64,000 nt of DNA from Cellulomonas phragmiteti (GCF_016862775.1 NZ_BONP01000007.1:116556-180555); one strand, 5' to 3'. Positions 1 through 11,111 are shown, counted from the stretch's first letter. The notes: a model not told the origin generated them from the sequence alone. Numbers and translations: made by a program.

Positions 1-349
<349 letters not shown>

Positions 350-350
350 C

Positions 351-399
351 GTGAGAGCGAGGAGCCCGGGCCTCCGGTGCCCGGGTTCCTCGCTCTCAC
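351..399 (+). terminator. 20-bp perfect hairpin after aroB
   Basis: The two arms (GTGAGAGCGAGG... and ...CCTCGCTCTCAC) pair over 20 bp with one G-T wobble around a 9-nt loop, CCTCCGGTG. It starts 2 nt after the aroB stop. There is no T-tract, which is usual for actinobacterial terminators. A related hairpin of identical length, with the same loop and inner stem sequence, follows the next gene (1407-1455). Confidence 0.85.
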
Positions 400-501
400 C
401 GGTCCGCGGTGAGCCGCCCACAGGCAGCGGAGCCAGCGGGGTGGTGCACAGACCACCTCGGGGTCCGTCCCGGTGACCCGTCGCGCAGCAGGGTCGTGGA
501 C

Positions 502-1410
502 ATGGCCCGCGCCGTCGACCCGACCTGGACCCCGCCCGCCGCAGCCGCGCGGCGTGGTGTCTTCACCCGGGCGGAGGCGCTCGCCGCGGGTCTCACCGAG
601 GACCAGGTGCGCCACCGCATCGAGTCGGGCGTCTGGCGGCGCGTCTGCGGAGCCGGGCTGGTGCTCGCCACGACACCGCCGGGCCCATGGCTCGACGCGC
701 ACGCCGCGGTGGTGACCTGGCCCGGGGCGACCCTTGCGCTCACCAGCGCGGCGCTGGTGCACGGCATGCCGGTGCCCGACGACGGCCGCGTGCACGTGGT
801 CGTGACCGGGCCCCGCGCCCGGCGTGGCCGGCTGGTCCCGCACCGGCACGCGCTCACTGCGGCGGACCGAATCGTCCTCGCCGGGGTCGACGTCACGGGG
901 CGTGCCCGCACCGCGGTCGACTGCCTCGGGTGGCTGTCGCGCGACGGCGCCGCCCGCCTGCTCGCCTGGGTCGGGACCCGCAGGATCCTCGGCGCGGACG
1001 ACCTCGACGGCTGGGTGCGGACCCACCCCGGACACCGCGGCAACGCTCAGCGCACCTGGTGCGCCGAGCGGCTGCGCAGCGGGGCTCTGAGCGTGGCCGA
1101 GGAACGGCTGCAGGACCTCCTGCGCGGCGCGGGCGTGGCCGGCTGGACCGCGAACGCTCCGCTCCTCGACACGCTCGGCGTGCCCGCAGTCGTCGACGTC
1201 TGGTTCGCGGACGTCCGCCTCGTGGTGGAGGTCGACGGACGCGTCGCGCACGGCCCCGACCGGTTCCAGGGCGACCGCACCCGTCAGAACCTGCTCGTCC
1301 GCGCGGGCTGCACGGTGCTGCGCTACACGTGGGACGACCTGACCCGCCGCAGCGACGAGGTGGTCGCCCAGATCCTGGCCACGCTCCACCGGCTCCGCGC
1401 GACCCGGTGA
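502..1410 (+). CDS. AbiEi-like winged-helix / DUF559 nuclease-fold protein
   Basis: 302 aa from ATG 502; an upstream GTG at 409 would lie next to the aroB terminator and add a non-conserved tail. The N-terminal ~60 residues (GVFTRAEALAAGL...IESGVWRRV) resemble the AbiEi-antitoxin type winged helix. The C-terminal ~110 residues look like DUF559, a Vsr/PD-(D/E)xK-type fold, with VVDVWFADVRLVVEVDG carrying the Asp...Glu-x-Asp pattern, followed by an RQN...G...LRYTW segment. This architecture is common in actinobacteria and usually labelled type IV toxin-antitoxin AbiEi family, but no AbiEii toxin is adjacent, so a defence role is unproven. The stop codon lies inside the downstream hairpin. The gene interrupts the usual aroB-efp neighbourhood. 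Confidence 0.75.
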   Translation: MARAVDPTWTPPAAAARRGVFTRAEALAAGLTEDQVRHRIESGVWRRVCGAGLVLATTPPGPWLDAHAAVVTWPGATLALTSAALVHGMPVPDDGRVHVVVTGPRARRGRLVPHRHALTAADRIVLAGVDVTGRARTAVDCLGWLSRDGAARLLAWVGTRRILGADDLDGWVRTHPGHRGNAQRTWCAERLRSGALSVAEERLQDLLRGAGVAGWTANAPLLDTLGVPAVVDVWFADVRLVVEVDGRVAHGPDRFQGDRTRQNLLVRAGCTVLRYTWDDLTRRSDEVVAQILATLHRLRATR

Positions 1411-1455
1411 GAGAGAGCTTCCCGGGCCTCCGGTGCCCGGATTCCTCTCCCTCAC
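1407..1455 (+). terminator. Imperfect hairpin, sister of 351-399
   Basis: It has the same 49-nt length and the same loop with inner stem (CCCGGG...CCCGG) as 351-399. The outer 11-bp stem has one mismatch and is separated from the 5-bp inner stem by a 4-nt internal loop. It overlaps the TGA stop of the AbiEi-like gene. Confidence 0.7.
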
Positions 1456-1456
1456 G

Positions 1457-1523
1457 ATCCTTGTGATGGGGATAACAAGGATGAAGGTTTGTAGGTGAGG
1501 GAACAAGGTGGCATGCTTGTTCC
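1457..1523 (+). promoter_or_regulatory. Two inverted repeats with CTTGTT/AACAAG halves before the SatD-like gene
   Basis: The first dyad is ATCCTTGT-N10-ACAAGGAT at 1457-1482. The second is GGAACAAG-N8-CTTGTTCC at 1500-1523 and abuts the ATG at 1524. Both are perfect 8-bp palindromes built from the same AACAAG core. The downstream gene has a C-terminal helix-turn-helix, so these are candidate autoregulatory operators; this is an inference. The stretch is noticeably AT-richer than its surroundings. Confidence 0.6.
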
Positions 1524-2117
1524 ATGTTCGTGCTCACGATCGACCAGAGGGGCAGCCGGCACGGCACCGACCGCGTCCCCGAGCTGCTCGACGCGCTCGC
1601 GGGCACCCGGGTGCTGCGCGGGTTCGAGCGCACGGTGGGGGACGAGGTGCAGGGGGTCCTCGACGACCCGGAGGTGGTCGTCGACACGGCGCTGCGCGTG
1701 CTGCGCGACGGCGGGTGGAGCGTGGGGATCGGCGCCGGTGCCGTCGACGAGCCGCTGCCGGCGTCGCCGCGGGAGGGCGCCGGACCGGCGTTCGTGCTCG
1801 CACGCGACGCCGTCGAGGCCGCCAAGAGCCGTCAGCGCCCGGTCCCGGTCGCGGTGCGTGGCGCGGACGAGGTCGCGGCGTCGGACGCCGACGCCGTGCT
1901 GGCCCTGCTCGGTGCCGTGGCCGCGCGGCGCACGGACGCCGGCTGGGCGGCGGTCGACGCCGCACGGGAGGCGGAGGCCGGCGGGCAGGACGTCGTCGCC
2001 CGTGCGCTCGGCGTGTCCCAGCAGGCCGTGAGCCAGCGGCTGCGGACCGCGATGTGGGCGGAGGAGGTCGCCGCACGCCCCGCTGCGGCGCGCCTGTTGA
2101 CGCGCGCCGCCGGCTGA
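1524..2117 (+). CDS. SatD-like protein with C-terminal helix-turn-helix
   Basis: 197 aa from ATG 1524. The first ~130 residues follow the SatD-family pattern: RGFERTVGDEVQGVL, then GWSVGIGAGAVDEPLP, then GPAFVLARDAVEAAK. The last ~50 residues hold a helix-turn-helix (VVARALGVSQQAVSQRLR). SatD proteins are poorly characterised; some sit next to DUF3307 membrane proteins, as here. The operator-like dyads touching the start codon suggest it is a DNA-binding autoregulator. The start fits the conserved N-terminus (MFVLTIDQRGS), leaving little or no 5' leader if transcription begins close upstream. The function is unknown beyond this. Confidence 0.7.
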   Translation: MFVLTIDQRGSRHGTDRVPELLDALAGTRVLRGFERTVGDEVQGVLDDPEVVVDTALRVLRDGGWSVGIGAGAVDEPLPASPREGAGPAFVLARDAVEAAKSRQRPVPVAVRGADEVAASDADAVLALLGAVAARRTDAGWAAVDAAREAEAGGQDVVARALGVSQQAVSQRLRTAMWAEEVAARPAAARLLTRAAG

Positions 2118-2133
2118 GGACAGGGTCTGCTGC

Positions 2134-2565
2134 GTGCACCCTGCCCTCGTGGCCGGCATCTGGGCCGGCGCGCTCCTCGTGTCCTCCCTCGGTGGCTGGC
2201 TCGTCACGCGTCTCGTCCTGCAGCTGGCGTCCCGCTCGCGCGACGCCGGGCGGCGACGGCCCGACCGCCACGGCCCCGTCCTGCTCGAGCCGCTGCGCAT
2301 CAGCGACGGGCCGGTCGGGGAGGGCGCGCAGATCGTCCTGCGCGGCGGGACCTGGATCGGGGTGCTCGAGCGGCTCGCGGTCACGGGGAGCCTGCTGGCC
2401 GGTGTGCCGGAGGGTGTCGCCGTGGTCGTCGCGGTCAAGGGCCTGGGGCGCTACCCCGAGCTGCGGGAGAACCCCGGAGCGTCCGAGCGCTTCGTCATCG
2501 GGACGCTGGCGTCGCTCGTCTGGTCGGGCGTCGCGGGGCTCGTCGCCCTGCGCCTGCTGTCCTGA
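2134..2565 (+). CDS. Small membrane protein, DUF3307-like
   Basis: 143 aa from GTG 2134, 16 nt after the SatD-like gene and so probably co-transcribed. There is one N-terminal transmembrane segment (about residues 4-28), a charged loop, then a region (IGVLERLAVTG...VVVAVKGLGRYPEL...ERFVIGTLASLVWS) resembling the C-terminal half of DUF3307 proteins, the recurrent SatD partner. The N-terminal DUF3307 region appears absent or very divergent. The protein is probably an inner-membrane partner of the SatD-like regulator; no activity is known. Confidence 0.6.
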   Translation: MHPALVAGIWAGALLVSSLGGWLVTRLVLQLASRSRDAGRRRPDRHGPVLLEPLRISDGPVGEGAQIVLRGGTWIGVLERLAVTGSLLAGVPEGVAVVVAVKGLGRYPELRENPGASERFVIGTLASLVWSGVAGLVALRLLS

Positions 2566-2645
2566 CAGCACGCCCCGTCAGGCCCCGGCCGGGCGCCGCG
2601 CGAGCGGCGTGCGGGCGGCGTGCGGGCGGACGACGGCCTGGGCGC

Positions 2646-2651
2646 TAGGAT
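2646..2651 (+). promoter_or_regulatory. Candidate -10 (TAGGAT) for efp with long leader
   Basis: TAGGAT matches the -10 hexamer seen at other starts in this window but lies ~180 nt upstream of the efp GTG. If it is used, the efp mRNA has a leader of about 170 nt. No -35 element is obvious. Confidence 0.4.
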
Positions 2652-2832
2652 GGTCGACGGCCTGCGGCCGGTCCGTGCACCCGGTGCACCGGCCCGGCCG
2701 GGCACAGCGAGTCGGACGCGACGGGCACCCGGTGCCCGCGGGCCGGCTCCGCGGCCGGCAGCCGTCCCGTGGGGCGCTGCGCTCCGGACGCGCCGCACGG
2801 CGCGCACCACCACCGACGGGAGAACGACGCTC

Positions 2833-3396
2833 GTGGCGACCACCAACGACCTGAAGAACGGCATCGTGCTGCGCATCGACGGCCAGCTCTGGACCGTCGT
2901 GGAGTTCCAGCACGTCAAGCCCGGCAAGGGAGGCGCGTTCGTCCGCACCAAGCTGAAGAACGTGCTGTCCGGCAAGGTCGTCGACCGCACGTTCAACGCG
3001 GGCATCAAGGTCGAGACCGCCAACGTCGACAAGCGCGACATGCAGTACCTGTACAAGGACGGCGACGACTTCGTGTTCATGGACACGGACACGTTCGACC
3101 AGCTCAACGTGCCCGCGGCGACCGTCGGCGACGCCGCCAACTTCATGCTCGAGTCGCAGACGGCGCTCGTCGCGACGAACGAGGGCGTGCCGCTGTACGT
3201 CGAGCTGCCGCCGTCGGTGGTGCTCGAGGTCACGTACACCGAGCCCGGCCTGCAGGGCGACCGCTCGTCGGCCGGCACCAAGCCCGCGACCCTGGAGACC
3301 GGCTACGAGATCCAGGTCCCGCTGTTCCTCGAGGCCAACACCAAGGTCAAGGTCGACACCCGTGACGGGTCGTACCTCGGCCGTGTGAACGACTGA
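2833..3396 (+). CDS. efp: Translation elongation factor P
   Basis: 187 aa. GTG 2833 is chosen because it gives the family N-terminus (ATTNDLKNG) and is preceded by GGGAGA at 2818-2823; an upstream in-frame ATG-initiated reading would add a proline- and arginine-rich tail. EF-P binds ribosomes stalled on polyproline and promotes peptide bond formation. Three beta-barrel domains are intact: the KOW-like N domain carries the tip loop KPGKGGAF (Lys32), and the C-terminal half ends in [10 protein letters not shown]. It is followed by nusB with a 1-nt gap, the standard actinobacterial pair. Confidence 0.97.
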   Translation: MATTNDLKNGIVLRIDGQLWTVVEFQHVKPGKGGAFVRTKLKNVLSGKVVDRTFNAGIKVETANVDKRDMQYLYKDGDDFVFMDTDTFDQLNVPAATVGDAANFMLESQTALVATNEGVPLYVELPPSVVLEVTYTEPGLQGDRSSAGTKPATLETGYEIQVPLFLEANTKVKVDTRDGSYLGRVND

Positions 3397-3397
3397 C

Positions 3398-3814
3398 GTG
3401 GCCGCCCGGACCAAGGCGCGCAAGCGCGCGCTCGACGTGCTGTTCGAGGCCGAGCAGCGTGGCCTCGACGTCGCCGAGCTCCTCGCGCGGCGCGTCGTGG
3501 AGCCCGGGGCCGAGACGTCGCTGCCGCAGTACTCGGTCGACATCGTCGAGGGCGTCCTCGCCCACGCCGAGCGCATCGACGAGCTGCTCGCGACGCACGC
3601 GCACGGCTGGACGGTCGACCGCATGCCCGCGGTGGACCGCGCGCTGCTGCGCCTGGGCACCTGGGAGATCCTCTGGAACGACGACGTGCCGGACGCCGTC
3701 GCCGTCGACGAGGCGGTCTCCCTGGCACGCGAGCTGTCGACCGACGAGTCGCCCGCGTTCGTCAACGGGCTGCTCGGCAGGCTCGTCGTCCTCAAGCCGA
3801 CGCTGCTCGCCTGA
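3398..3814 (+). CDS. nusB: Transcription antitermination factor NusB
   Basis: 138 aa from GTG 3398, one base after the efp stop, implying translational coupling. It has the all-alpha NusB fold: basic N-terminus (ARTKARKRALDVLFEAE), central ERIDELLATHAHGWTVDRMPAVDR cut by family-typical helices, and C-terminal VNGLLGRLV. NusB with NusE/S10 binds boxA of rRNA leaders in antitermination complexes. The length is normal. A bidirectional hairpin follows. Confidence 0.96.
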   Translation: MAARTKARKRALDVLFEAEQRGLDVAELLARRVVEPGAETSLPQYSVDIVEGVLAHAERIDELLATHAHGWTVDRMPAVDRALLRLGTWEILWNDDVPDAVAVDEAVSLARELSTDESPAFVNGLLGRLVVLKPTLLA

Positions 3815-3834
3815 CGCCTGCGGTACGCCGCACC

Positions 3835-3870
3835 CGACGCCCGGGCACCCTCACAGGTGCTCGGGCGTCG
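3835..3870 (+). terminator. Bidirectional terminator between nusB and the GGDEF-EAL gene
   Basis: A 15-bp stem (CGACGCCCGGGCACC paired with GGTGCTCGGGCGTCG, one G-T wobble) encloses a 6-nt loop. It separates the convergent nusB (+) and GGDEF-EAL (-) genes, and the minus-strand stop codon (complement of 3851-3853) lies in the loop. Confidence 0.8.
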
Positions 3871-6220
3871 TGTCGTCCAGGGGGCCGGGCACGACCCGCA
3901 GCGCCCGCGGCGCGAGCCGGGGACGACGCTCGGGCAGCCGGGTCGCCGTGCGTCGCGGGTCGCCGGTCGCCGCGACGGCCCCGGGCAGACGTGGCTGCGG
4001 CCGTGCGCCGCGTACGGGCAGGCCCGGGGCGGGCCGGCCCACGAAGTTCCCCTGCGCCTGCGGGACGCCGAGCTCCACGAGCATCTGCAGGTCCCCGGCC
4101 GACTCCACGCCCTCGGCGACGACGTCGAGGCCGTGGTGCTCGGCCAGCGCGACGATGGCGCGGACCGGCCCGGCGCCCCGAGGGGTGCGGACCTCCCGGA
4201 CGAACGAGCGGTCGATCTTCAGCACGTCGACGGGCAGGCGCGCCAGGCGTGCCAGCGAGCTGAACCCGGTGCCGAAGTCGTCGAGCGCGATCCGCGCCCC
4301 CCGCGCCCGCAGCTCCGAGAGCACCGGGACGGCGGACGACGTCCGCAGCATCGTGCTCTCGGTGATCTCGATGGTCAGGTGCTCCCACGGCCCGCCGGAC
4401 CAGGCCGCATCGATGCGCTCGAGCACGTCCTGCTCGTGCAGCTCGCGTGCCGAGAGGTTCACCGCGACGGGCATGTGGTGCCGGTCGAGCGCCCGCCGCG
4501 CCTGCCGGATCATCGAGCGGCCGATCGGCACGATCAGGCCGCTCTGCTCGGCGAGCGTCAGCCAGTGCTCGGGCAGGATGAAGCTGTCGCCCTCGTGCCA
4601 GCGGGCGAGCGCCTCCAGCCCCACGACCTCCAGGGTCCGGGTGTCCACGATGGGCTGGAAGTACGCGGTGATGCGGTCCTCCTCGACCGCGCGCTCGAGG
4701 GCGGTCCGCAGCCGGCGCGCGTCCTCCGCGCGTGCCCGCAGCGCCGGGTCGAAGACGCGGTGCCCGGACGCGGTGCGCTTGGCCTCGAGCATCGCGGCGT
4801 CCGCGTGCCGCAGGAGCGCGTCGGGGTCGACGACGTCGCTGGGGTTCCAGGTCGCGACGCCGCAGGTCAGCCGCGGGCCTGCGGCGGTGCCGACGCGTGC
4901 GCCGAACCCGCTGCGGATGCGGCGGGCGAGGTCGTCGAGCTCGTCGTCGGACGGGGCGCGCGAGACGACGACCGCGAACTCGTCCCCGGCGAGGCGGGCC
5001 ACGTACGTGTCGTCGTCGACCCAGGTCCGCAGGAACCCGGCGGTCCGGCGCAGCAGGTCGTCACCCGCGGCGTGGCCCTCGCGGTCGTTGACGTCCTTGA
5101 AGCCGTCGATGTCGCAGTACACGACCGAGACGCGCGTCCGCTCGACCGCGGCGCGCTCGAGCACCTCGAACAGGTGCGTGTCGACGGCGCGACGGTTGGG
5201 CAGACCCGTGAGGGTGTCGGTGACGGCCGCCCGGGACAGCCTGTCCGTCAGCGTGTAGCGCTCCGCGGCGGTCGAGACCACGAGGCCGAGGTCGATGAGG
5301 AACGTCCGCTCGTGCGGTGCGAGCCGGTCCGGGTCGGCGGGGAAGAGGTCGGCCACGTACCGGTCGCGCTGCAGCGGACGCAGCGAGCCCTCGATGCTCG
5401 GGTCGCCCAGCACCTCGCGGGCCGCGTCCCGCGCCTGCAGCAGCAGGGCGTCGGCGTCGCGGTGGAACCAGGCGTTGTTGGTGACGGAGGACAGGGCGTC
5501 ACGCATGAGCTCGCGCCGGCGCGCGGTCACCTGGGTGTGCCGCAGGCGCACGGTGGCCAACCACTCGAGCCCGACGGCGAGCGGCAGCGGCCACAGGCTC
5601 GCGAGCATCGCGCCGACGGGCCGCCCCGCGACGAGGATCCCGGTCGTCAGCATCGCGAGGGACGTGCCGGCGGCGGCGACGAGGAGCCAGCCCATCGCCC
5701 GCAGCCGGACGGTGCCCAGGGCCGCGACGACGTAGCCGACGGCGATCGCGAGCAGGACGAAGAGCAGGGCGACCGCGGCGGGCCGTCCGGTGGGGATCCC
5801 CGGCGCGTCGAGCGGGCCGCTCGTGAAGAACCACAGCGCCGCCCGCAGCACCAGGACGGCGACCGCGGCCGTGACCCAGGGACGCAGCCGCGGCCCGGCC
5901 CCGCCGAACGCGCGCGTCGCCGGCAGGCACAGCAGCGCGACGACGCCGACGAGCTGGCCGTGCAGGAACGACAGCGCCTCGCGCAGGTCGGGGTCGGTGG
6001 CCACGCCGTGGACGCCCGCGACGAGCACGAGGCCGGCCATGGCGAGGGACAGCGCGAGCGCCCACCCGGACCCGTCCGAGCGCAGCGCACCGCGCCACCA
6101 GACCCACTGCAGCACGCAGAAGCCGCCGACCAGGCCGGTTGCGAGGAACTGCAGGACGGTGGTCCACAGGGGGACGTCGCCGAGCATGTGGGGTACATCG
6201 GCGTCCCCCCGACCGGACAT
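3851..6220 (-). CDS. Membrane GGDEF-EAL cyclic-di-GMP protein
   Basis: 789 aa from ATG 6220; an ATG at 6187 is also possible, and the start is uncertain. The N-terminal ~230 residues are very hydrophobic with about seven transmembrane segments. There follows a linker (230-325), a GGDEF domain (about 330-490) and an EAL domain (about 505-750), then a proline- and arginine-rich tail. The diguanylate cyclase signature reads AGDEF, a variant often still active, and no RxxD inhibitory site is seen at the usual position. The EAL domain keeps LEALARW, VNLSARE, IEITES, LDDFGTG, LKIDRSF and AEGVES, so phosphodiesterase activity is plausible. In Streptomyces the nusB-pyrR gap holds bldD, a c-di-GMP effector. 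Confidence 0.92.
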   Translation of the reverse strand: MSGRGDADVPHMLGDVPLWTTVLQFLATGLVGGFCVLQWVWWRGALRSDGSGWALALSLAMAGLVLVAGVHGVATDPDLREALSFLHGQLVGVVALLCLPATRAFGGAGPRLRPWVTAAVAVLVLRAALWFFTSGPLDAPGIPTGRPAAVALLFVLLAIAVGYVVAALGTVRLRAMGWLLVAAAGTSLAMLTTGILVAGRPVGAMLASLWPLPLAVGLEWLATVRLRHTQVTARRRELMRDALSSVTNNAWFHRDADALLLQARDAAREVLGDPSIEGSLRPLQRDRYVADLFPADPDRLAPHERTFLIDLGLVVSTAAERYTLTDRLSRAAVTDTLTGLPNRRAVDTHLFEVLERAAVERTRVSVVYCDIDGFKDVNDREGHAAGDDLLRRTAGFLRTWVDDDTYVARLAGDEFAVVVSRAPSDDELDDLARRIRSGFGARVGTAAGPRLTCGVATWNPSDVVDPDALLRHADAAMLEAKRTASGHRVFDPALRARAEDARRLRTALERAVEEDRITAYFQPIVDTRTLEVVGLEALARWHEGDSFILPEHWLTLAEQSGLIVPIGRSMIRQARRALDRHHMPVAVNLSARELHEQDVLERIDAAWSGGPWEHLTIEITESTMLRTSSAVPVLSELRARGARIALDDFGTGFSSLARLARLPVDVLKIDRSFVREVRTPRGAGPVRAIVALAEHHGLDVVAEGVESAGDLQMLVELGVPQAQGNFVGRPAPGLPVRGARPQPRLPGAVAATGDPRRTATRLPERRPRLAPRALRVVPGPLDDTTPEHL

Positions 6221-6241
6221 GAACGGCAACCGGGTGACTGA

Positions 6242-8039
<1,798 letters not shown>

Positions 8040-8043
<4 letters not shown>

Positions 8044-9341
8044 CGACGTATCTGCTGACCGGGGCCCGGCCGCTGGGCGGGGACCCGACCGACGTGCTCG
8101 TCGCCGACGGCGTGGTGGCCGCGCTCGGAGCCGACGCCCGGCGGGCGGGCGCACAGGTCGTGGAGGCCGACGGGCTGGTCCTGCTGCCCGGCCTCGTCGA
8201 CCTGCACACCCACCTGCGCGAGCCGGGCCGCGAGGACGCCGAGACCGTGGAGTCCGGGACGCGCGCCGCGGCGCTCGGCGGCTTCACCGCGGTGCACGCC
8301 ATGGCGAACACGACGCCGACGCAGGACACCGCGGGGGTCGTGGAGCAGGTGTGGCGGCTGGGCCGGGACGCCGGGTGGTGCGACGTGCACCCCGTCGGCG
8401 CGGTGACGGTGGGCCTGGAGGGGGAGCGGCTGGCGGAGCTGTCGGCGATGGCGCGGTCCGCCGCCGCGGTGCGCGTCTTCTCCGACGACGGCAAGTGCGT
8501 GCACGACCCGGTCGTCATGCGTCGCGCGCTGGAGTACGTCAAGGCGTTCGACGGCGTGGTGGCGCAGCACGCGCAGGAGCCGCGTCTGACCGAGGGCGCG
8601 CAGATGCACGAGGGCGTCGTGTCAGCCGAGCTCGGGCTCACCGGCTGGCCGGCCGTCGCGGAGGAGGCCGTCGTCGCGCGTGACGTCCTGCTCGCGGAGC
8701 ACGTCGGCTCGCGCCTGCACGTCCTGCACCTGTCGACCGCCGGCTCGGTCGACATCGTGCGGTGGGCCAAGGCCCGCGGCATCGCCGTGACCGCCGAGGC
8801 CACGCCGCACCACCTGGCGCTCACCGACGACCTGGTGCGCGGGTACGACCCGCGCTTCAAGGTGAACCCGCCCCTGCGGACCGCCGAGGACGTCGAGGCC
8901 GTGCGCCAGGGCCTCGCCGACGGCACGATCGACGTCGTGGGGACCGACCACGCCCCGCACCCGCGCGAGGACAAGGACTGCGAGTGGGGCGCGGCCGCTT
9001 TCGGCATGACGGGCCTGGAGACCGCGCTGTCGGTGGTCCAGGAGGTCATGGTCGACACGGGTCGGCTGACGTGGGCCGACGTCGCGCGGGTCATGTCGAC
9101 GGCACCGGCGCACATCGGTCGGCTGACCGGCCAGGGGCGGCCCATCGCGGTCGGTGAGCCCGCGAACCTCACACTCGTGGACCCGGCCGCCCGCCGCGTC
9201 GTCGTCCCCGAGGAGCAGGCCACCGCCAGCGTCAACTCGCCGTTCGCGGGCCGCGAGCTGCCCGGACGCGTGGTCGCGACCTTCCTGCGCGGCCGTGCGA
9301 CGGTGCTCGACGGCGCGCTCGTCGAGGGGACGCACCGCTGA
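8040..9341 (+). CDS. pyrC: Dihydroorotase
   Basis: 433 aa from GTG 8040, overlapping the pyrB stop by GTGA. Zinc amidohydrolase of the type I class that cyclises carbamoylaspartate to dihydroorotate. Metal ligands and active-site motifs are visible: [18 protein letters not shown], the SDDGK segment, HLSTAGSV, and [13 protein letters not shown]. Length and order are normal for the actinobacterial pyr operon. Confidence 0.96.
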
Positions 9342-9889
9342 TGCCCGTCTGGCTCTCCGTCATCGTCCTCGTCGGCCTCGCGGTGCTCGGGCTGTGGGGC
9401 ATGTGGCACGGGTGGCAGTCGCGCGCCCGGCGCACGTCCGCCCTCGTCCCGACCCTGCCGGAGGTGCCGACGGCCCTCGGCGAGTCGCGCTCCGACGCGG
9501 TCGAGGGCGTCTACGTGTCCTCGACCCGTGCGGGCGACTGGCTGGACCGGGTCGTGGCCCACGACCTGGGGGTCCGCAGCCCGGCGCGCGTCCGGGTCCA
9601 CGCGGACGGCGTGCACGTCGCCCGCACGGGCGCACGCGACGTCTGGGTGCCGGCCGGCACGCTGCGGGCCGTCGGCACGTCCAGCGGACAGGCCGGCAAG
9701 TTCGTCGGCCGCGACGAGCTCGTCGTCCTCACCTGGGTGCCCGACCCGACCACGGGCACCGCCCTCGACACCGCGCTGCAGGTCCGCCACGACGACGCGC
9801 GCCCCGCGCTGCTCGCCGCCGCGCGCGCCCTGCTGGCAGCGCCCACCGACACCGACACCGCGCCCCCGGCGCAGGAGGAGCAGTCATGA
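9341..9889 (+). CDS. PH-like domain membrane protein within the pyr operon
   Basis: 182 aa; its ATG shares one base with the pyrC stop (TGATG). There is one N-terminal transmembrane helix (residues 4-22), then a ~120-residue soluble region with beta-rich PH-like character ([29 protein letters not shown]). A protein of this type sits between pyrC and carA in many actinobacteria (Rv1382 in M. tuberculosis). Topology suggests a cytoplasmic domain anchored to the membrane. The function is not established; strict operon overlaps on both sides suggest co-expression with pyrimidine synthesis. Confidence 0.8.
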   Translation: MPVWLSVIVLVGLAVLGLWGMWHGWQSRARRTSALVPTLPEVPTALGESRSDAVEGVYVSSTRAGDWLDRVVAHDLGVRSPARVRVHADGVHVARTGARDVWVPAGTLRAVGTSSGQAGKFVGRDELVVLTWVPDPTTGTALDTALQVRHDDARPALLAAARALLAAPTDTDTAPPAQEEQS

Positions 9890-11111
9890 GCGACGCGATC
9901 CTCGTCCTCGAGGACGGCCGCACGTTCGCCGGACGGGCCTACGGGGCCACCGGACGGACCGTCGGCGAGATCGTCTTCAACACCGGGATGACCGGCTACC
10001 AGGAGACGCTGACCGACCCGTCGTACCACCGGCAGATCGTCGTGATGACGGCACCGCACATCGGCAACACGGGCGTCAACGACGAGGACACCGAGTCGCG
10101 CCGCATCTGGGTCGCGGGCTACGTGGTGCGGGACCCCGCACGGCGCCCGTCGAGCTGGCGGTCGCGCCGCTCGCTCGACGACGAGCTCGCCGCCGAGGGG
10201 GTCGTCGGCATCAGCGGCATCGACACGCGCGCGCTGACGCGGCACCTGCGCGAGCGCGGTGTGATGCGTGCCGGCATCTTCTCCGGTGACGCGATCGTGC
10301 GGGCCGAGGGGGAGCGTCGGCCGGTCGACGAGCTCGTCGACGAGGTGCTGGCGGCCCCGCCGATGGCCGGTGCCGACCTCGCCGGGGAGGTCAGCGTCGA
10401 CACCGCGTACGTCGTGGCCGCGCTCGACGCGGACGGCGCCCCGCGGGACGAGCCGCTCGCCCGGGTGGCGGCCGTCGACCTGGGCATCAAGTCCATGACG
10501 CCGCAGCGGCTGGCGGAACGCGGCGTCGAGGTGCACGTGCTGCCCGCGGCGTCCTCGATCCAGGACGTGCTCGCGGTGCAGCCGGACGGGGTCTTCTTCT
10601 CCAACGGACCCGGCGACCCGTCCGCGGCCCGCCACGAGATCGACGTGCTGCGCGGCGTCCTGGACCGGCGGATCCCGTTCTTCGGCATCTGCTACGGCAA
10701 CCAGCTCTTCGGCCGCGCCCTGGGGTTCGGGACCTACAAGCTGCGCTACGGCCACCGTGGGGTGAACCAGCCAGTCATGGACCGCACCACCGGCAAGGTC
10801 GAGATCACGGCGCACAACCACGGCTTCGCGGTCGACGCCCCGCTCGACGCCGAGACGGTCGCGCCGTTCGACGGCGGCCGGTACGGGCGGGTCCGGGTCT
10901 CGCACGTCGACCTCAACGACGACGTGGTCGAGGGCCTGGAAGCGCTCGACCTGCCGGCGTTCTCCGTGCAGTACCACCCGGAGGCGGCGGCGGGCCCGCA
11001 CGACGCCGCGTACCTGTTCGACCGGTTTCTCGACCTCATGACCACGCACCGCGACCGCGACGGGGCCGCCCCGGCCCCGGACGCCGCCACGACCTCGAAG
11101 GACGCCGTCTG

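Noticed and set aside
3857..6241. Long plus-strand open frame opposite the GGDEF-EAL gene
   Set aside because: Antisense shadow of a gene with clear domains; no protein family match and biased composition.
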